A DNA stretch of 64,000 nucleotides from Gentiana macrophylla (taxonomy: Eukaryota; Streptophyta; Magnoliopsida; Gentianales; Gentianaceae). The stretch is taken from the NCBI GenBank assembly GCA_026214975.1, contig CM047808.1:7962267-8026266 (forward strand), written 5' to 3'. A program made the translations under genes and the position numbers. Position 1 is the first letter of the stretch. Every line of letters starts with the position of its first letter. The notes under the pieces are model-generated. The model was not told the origin of the DNA and did not search any database. It saw only the letters and a list, made by a program, of their open reading frames with translations. Shown piece by piece: positions 59,406 to 64,000 of the stretch.

Positions 59406-60790
59406 TTACTCGGGTTTCTGTGCATTCAGACAATTATCTGTTGCGTGTGCGAATAACTCTTGTACCTGATTCAGCTCCTTATCTGCATTCACATATTAGT
59501 TTACTTTAACAATAAATTTTCTCAATCAGGTAATTGAACATCACAACAGTCTTCAAGTATGCAGAAAACCCATAAAATACAACTACGGTTTAGACAAAAC
59601 ACTATTTTTGAAACATTACACATATAATAAAAATCACAGAAATCAGACAAGAAGGGAAGATAATTTGCCCATTACACAATGTCACAACGTCACGCTCGTA
59701 AACAGTTTATCATAGTGGGATCAGTTAATGAATACGTATAATTGATCAACGGTATATGTGTATACACCGACCCATATTTGTGACAAAAAAATAGTAGTTT
59801 TGAAGAGCTTTACCTGCAGCTTCTAACTGCTTTTGAAGTTCTTGGCCAATTGCGTCGTTTTCAGCCTGCCATAAAGATTCAACATTCAGTTCATTACACA
59901 ATGCAATGGAATGTAATTTTTTTTTTATTGTACTTTTTATATGATGATTACCAACTAGAAACGAAGTGCGTAAATCAACGGCTCAGATGCATTAATTGCC
60001 CACCTGAAGTTCTGCGATTCTTTTCAACTGAGCTTCTTCACCTCCGTCATCCAACGGGAGCGCAGCAACCAATAAATCAAACTGCAGAAAACGGGAACAC
60101 GAATACACACGATACACAACCATTTCATCTAATAAAAAAGCGTACACTGTTAGGGAGAGAAACGTAATTTATCCATACATATATATACGTTCTATACCCT
60201 CCTCACATTGCAAAACACTATGGACACAAGATGTATAGACTCAAATACATCCTCTCACGTGTGGCCTTGTCAACACGCGTGCACAAAGCAATAGTGAATA
60301 CAGATACGGAGGACATATGTGTAATTATTTCAAATACAAGGATCAAACCGTATATGATAAAACTATAAGAAATTTTAAGCAGTTCCCTTCATTTGGGTAG
60401 GTTTTCATCTCTTTGAACAGTTTTTCAATCATTATTTTGTGGTTCTTACTCAATTTGCAACATGGTTCTTCATTTCACATATCGTTATGGATATGCATAT
60501 CCAAATCCCGTATATCCAACTTCGTAAAATTACAAACTCGCCCCCAGGCGTGTATACCGTGCATCAGATCTTACCTGTTTAGCAGCCTTGACAAGAGCAG
60601 CACTCATGAGCTTAGGTTGCTCGGAAAGATTAGCGGCATCTTCCGCCGCAACAGCCGGATTAACTGGCGGCTCGGGATAATTTTGAGACAACCTAACAGA
60701 AGGGGCATCCCTTTGGAGTGATCCAAAAGTACTAAAAGATAGAGCTGCAATTGTATTCACTTGTTCTTGTAACTGGGAAATTATATCCAT
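59406..60790 (-). CDS. MED21: Mediator complex subunit 21
   Basis: Subunit of the middle module of Mediator, the co-activator that bridges transcription factors and RNA polymerase II. Four exons on minus: 60790-60575, 60081-60004, 59865-59814, 59482-59406; 423 nt, open, 140 aa, the usual plant length. Seen: MDIISQLQEQVNTIAALSFSTFGSLQRDAP, YPEPP, SEQPKLMSAALVKAAKQ, FDLLVAALPLDDGGEEAQLKRIAELQ, AENDAIGQELQKQLEAA, DKELNQVQELFAHATDNCLNAQKPE. The second half is a long coiled coil (hinge with MED7). All junctions are GT-AG and in phase. Start set at the conserved MDIIS rather than the in-frame TTG codon two residues upstream. A copia LTR lies about 150 bp upstream of the ATG. Confidence 0.97.
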
Positions 60791-60944
60791 CTTCAAAAAA
60801 AAATATTACAGAAAAACATTAACATTCATCTTGAAAAAAGTAGTAACTTTTGAATCATTCATTCCAAGAAGATGGATAATTGGATATAGATTTCAAACAC
60901 TTTGTTATGAACAAAGAACTAGAAAATGGATCTATACGTATAAT

Positions 60945-61230
60945 CTACTTCCGTTTTGCACTCAAATTACACAAGAATCAACATTATTAATGTAAGAAAT
61001 AAAGCAATGAGAGAAAAGTATTCTAGATTTATTAGAATAAAAACTCATTACAAACTAGGGGCCATCTTACTTCTATTTATAGAAGAGATGCCCAACGGCT
61101 ATAAAGGCAAAAAGCAGGAAACACTGTTCCAACGGCTAGTTGGACAGTGTTCCTTCTGCTAAAAGACCAGGGAAAAACAGGGAGGATTAGCCACTAATTT
61201 ATAATATGATTATCAGGGCTAATCCAAGGT
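60945..61230 (-). repeat. Partial LTR of the right-hand copia element
   Basis: Minus-strand text has a TATA box (TATAAATA, about 61081-61074) followed by a leader-like stretch. A hairpin lies near 61113-61155 (GGAACACTGTCCAACTAG / GTTGGAACAGTGTTTCC). It abuts the truncated RNase H reading frame without the expected polypurine tract. Exact ends undetermined. Confidence 0.55.
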
Positions 61231-61240
61231 AAATAAAGGA

Positions 61241-63714
61241 CTAAAAACTTAGGGCAGAGGTATTGTCACAAAGAAGTTGAATAGGTTCAGACCTCTTGAA
61301 CCCTAGTTCATTAAGTACCCTTTGCACCCAGATGCCTTCACAAACACCAAGTGCCAAGGCCCTTAATTCAGATTCAGCACTACTCCTTGAGACCACATGT
61401 TGCTTCTTGCTTCTCCATGTAGTGAGATTACCCCAAACATAAGTGCAGTACCCTGTAGTTGACCTTCCATTGGTTTGATCCCTCGCATAGTCAGCATCAG
61501 TGTAAATCTTTACCCCCCTTGACACATCTTTCTTGAAAATGAGACTTTGACCATGATTTTTCTTCAGGAACCTTAGAATTCTTTCAACAATTTGCATGTG
61601 TCTTTCTGTAGGTTGATGCATGAATTGGCTCACCAGACCTACAGCAAAACAGATATCAGGTCTGGTAAGTGATAAATAGATAAGCCTTCCTACCAGCCTT
61701 TGATATCTCCCTTTGTCCACAAGAGGGCATCCAGACTCATTTCCCAGTTTTAAACATGGCTCAACAGGTGTTTTTGCAGGCTTGCAACCCAGCATACCAG
61801 TTTCTTTGAGGAGATCTAAAGTGTACTTTCTTTGGGATATGGAGATGCCATCAGTGTTTCTGGCAACTTCCATTCCAAGTAAGTACTTCAGATCTCCTAA
61901 GTTCTTTATTTCAAACTCAGTAGCCAATATATCTTTGATATTCTTTATTTCATTGTCATCATTTCCCGTTAAAATGATGTCATCAACATAGACTACCAAC
62001 ACAGTAGTCTTTCCAGATCTGAACTTTGTAAATAAAGTATGGTCAGAATGGCATTGATTAAAGCCATTCTTTTTAATAAAATTGGTAAACCTCCCAAACA
62101 AAGCCCTTAGGGATTGCTTGAGCCCATATAGAGACTTTTGCAATTTACAAACAGTACCCTTCTCCCCTAAGGTTTCAAAACCAAGGGGAAGGTGCATATA
62201 GACCTCTTCTTCTAGCTCTCCATATAGAAAAGCATTTTTAAAATCCAGTTGTGTAAGAGACCAATCAAGGTTAACAACAATACTCATGAGGATCCTGATA
62301 GTATTTAGCTTGGCTACAGGGGAAAAGGTTTCATGGTAGTCAATCCCATAGGATTGAGTGAAACCTTTGACCATTAGCCGAGCCTTATACCTATTTAGGG
62401 ACCCATCAACATTGTATTTAACAGTGTATATCCACTTACACCCCACTGGGTGTTTGCCCTTTGGTAAGTGAGTGATATTCCAAGTTTTGTTCTTAATAAG
62501 AGCATCCATCTCTTCTTTAAGAGCAGCCCTCCATTCTGGGACTTGCAAAGCATCATGAACATTCTTAGGTATGTTGATATTATCCAGACTAGTAGTGAAT
62601 CCATGAAACTGTGGTGAAAGCTTGTCATAAGACAGGAAGTTATACAAAGGATGAGCAGTGCACTTTCTACTCCCTTTTCTTTGGGCAATAGGCCTGTCAT
62701 CAGTGTCCTCATGATCCTTAGGACCCTCAGAGTCATCAGTTTCTGAGGCTTCTTTTGAATCATCAATTTCAGGTGATGATTCAGATTCAGTACTGAGATC
62801 ATCTTCAGAGATTTCAGGGTTTTGATGTGCAGCTTTCCTTTTCCTGGTACACACAATGATGTTATCTTTATTTGTGGGGCCAGGAGGAGAAGCATTGTCA
62901 TGTTCCCTGTTTTCTGGTTCAAAAGTAGAAGATTCTTTGTCCTGATTCTTAAGGTTGGGATCATGAGTGTCAACATTTCCAGGAACAACAATGTTCCATG
63001 AGTTATGATACTCATCAAATCCCTCCCCCTGAATCAATACATTGAAATAGGGTATATTTTCAGAGAATGTAACATCCATAGTGGAACATCTTCTTAGTAG
63101 AAGGGCAGTAACACTTGTAGCCCCTTTTTGTAGAGGAATAACCACAAACACACATTTTAGAGATCTAGGGTCAAGTTTCCCTCTGTGTTGAGAGTGAATG
63201 TGTACAAAGCATGTACATCCAAACACTTTCATTGGGAGACTTCCAAAGAGCTATGAGATGGGGTAGTGTTCCTTGAGTACCCCTAAAGGGGTTTTGAATT
63301 TTAGAACCCTTGATGGCATTCTATTGATTAAAAAGTAGTGTTAGAGATGACCTCACCTTTATGAGATATTTAGGAACATGCATAGTGAACATGATGCTCC
63401 TGGCAACATCCAAGAGGTGTCTGTTTTTCCTCTCTGCCACCCCATTTTGTTGGGGTGTATCAACACAAATACTGAGATGTATGATCCCTTTTTCAGCAAA
63501 AAAAAGTGGTAAGAGATCTTTCAAAGTATTCTGTGCCATTATCAGTCTTCAATATTTGAATCTTGGATTCAAACTGAGTTCTGATCATGGTATAGAATTC
63601 TTTGAAGGTTTCTCCCACTTCAGATTTTTCCTTAAGAAGGAATATCCAAGTGACTTCATTCTGAAGTCCCATCAACATCCCCTGATGGGACTTCATCCCA
63701 AGTTTCTGGCACAA
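61241..63714 (-). pseudogene. Ty1/copia pol fragment: integrase, RT, RNase H
   Basis: Read right to left. Integrase core from 63714 ([47 protein letters not shown]) with frame breaks near 63530 and 63240-63320; then a long open frame 63232-61241 of 663 codons: integrase C-terminus (MKVFGCTCFVH), an acidic linker, RT (WRAALKEEMDALIKNKTW, FSPVAKLNTIRILMS, QLDFKNAFLYGELEEEVYM, LVVYVDDIILTGND), SLYGLKQ, RNase H (GVKIYTDADYARDQTNGRSTTGYC, SSAESELRALALGVCEG, LCDNTSALSF). The catalytic YVDD is intact. The frame ends within RNase H, where the last block after the DN motif is missing. Copia order confirmed by integrase before RT. Confidence 0.95.
63662..63695. repeat. 13-bp inverted repeat at the copia orientation switch
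   Basis: TGAAGTCCCATCA (63662-63674) and TGATGGGACTTCA (63683-63695) are perfect reverse complements with 8 nt between. The coding strand of the copia sequence flips here. Confidence 0.95.
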
Positions 63715-64000
63715 TGGATGTTGTCATTAGTGAACAAATAACTCTTAAGAATGTTCTTTATGTCCCTAACTTGCAATGTAACTTATTATCTGTTAGTAAA
63801 CTTGTAAAGGACTCAAATGTGCTGTCTTATTTCATACTAATGGATGTAAGTTTCAGGATTTGAGCTCCAAGAGGGAGATTGGCAGTGCTGAAGCTCACTC
63901 AGGGCTGTTTGTTTTCCAGACTCACTTCACTAACAAGTTTTTTGATAAAATTCCTATAGGATTAGCCAGTTATAACAACTTTGTTTCCATATGTAATCAG
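63695..64000 (+). pseudogene. Copia gag/pre-integrase fragment in opposite orientation
   Basis: Plus strand reads ITLKNVLYVPNLQCNLLSVSKLVKD, the hallmark of the copia GAG-pre-integrase domain; after a frameshift near 63810 it continues with FQDLSSKREIGSAEAHSGLF to the window end. Normally it would precede the integrase on the same strand; here it is head to head with it. Confidence 0.85.

Noticed and set aside
62395..63018. 207-codon minus ORF
   Set aside because: Alternative frame of the copia pol linker and RT.

Overview
The window is nuclear DNA of a flowering plant, most likely a eudicot. The evidence is AT-rich intergenic DNA, GT-AG introns, plant-only gene families (EXECUTER 2, SIS3, MED21, RBP45), tRNA-derived SINEs, MITEs, and large Athila-type Ty3/gypsy, Ty1/copia and Mutator-like elements. 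I cannot name the species from the sequence alone.

Layout. (1) 1-7.4 kb, minus strand: a multi-exon EXECUTER 2-like gene for a chloroplast singlet-oxygen signalling protein. Its last exon lies beyond the left edge, its introns are packed with MITEs and a SINE, and four or five single-base indels break its frame. (2) 8.5-11.0 kb, minus strand: a complete, open 10-exon SIS3-like RING-H2 E3 ligase gene coding for 376 aa. (3) 12.5-40.1 kb: one Athila-like Ty3/gypsy element with long LTRs, a tRNA-Asp-type primer site and a 5-bp target duplication (GCCAT). It was later hit by a hAT-type MITE (in the 5' LTR), a complete but coding-dead copia element (in the protease region) and a solo LTR (inside the catalytic FMDD of reverse transcriptase). 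Downstream of pol it carries two related ORFs of the plant transposon / ATHILA-ORF type. (4) 40.3-42.5 kb: a hAT MITE and a minus-strand solo LTR of the same copia family. (5) 43.8-55.9 kb: a 12-kb Mutator-like element with a 9-10 bp target duplication. It carries a DUF1985 plus Ulp1-like cysteine protease gene on the plus strand and a MuDR-type transposase gene on the minus strand, both with frame breaks, separated by a 61-bp minisatellite of about 16.6 copies. (6) 57.5-58.7 kb, plus strand: the 3' part of an RBP45-type RNA-binding protein gene with an internal deletion in RRM3. (7) 59.4-60.8 kb, minus strand: a complete four-exon MED21 (Mediator subunit) gene coding for 140 aa. (8) 60.9-64.0 kb: a truncated, internally inverted Ty1/copia element.

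Two genes (SIS3, MED21) look fully functional. EX2 keeps its splice sites and protein conservation but not its frame, so it is either a recent pseudogene or affected by consensus errors. The rest is mobile DNA whose target duplications let the order of insertion be read. The least ordinary items are the duplicated post-pol ORF of the Athila element with a second internal polypurine tract, the protease-carrying MULE with its minisatellite, a perfect 17-bp hairpin downstream of SIS3, a palindromic ACGT-box cluster in a SIS3 intron, and the head-to-head copia junction at 63.67 kb.
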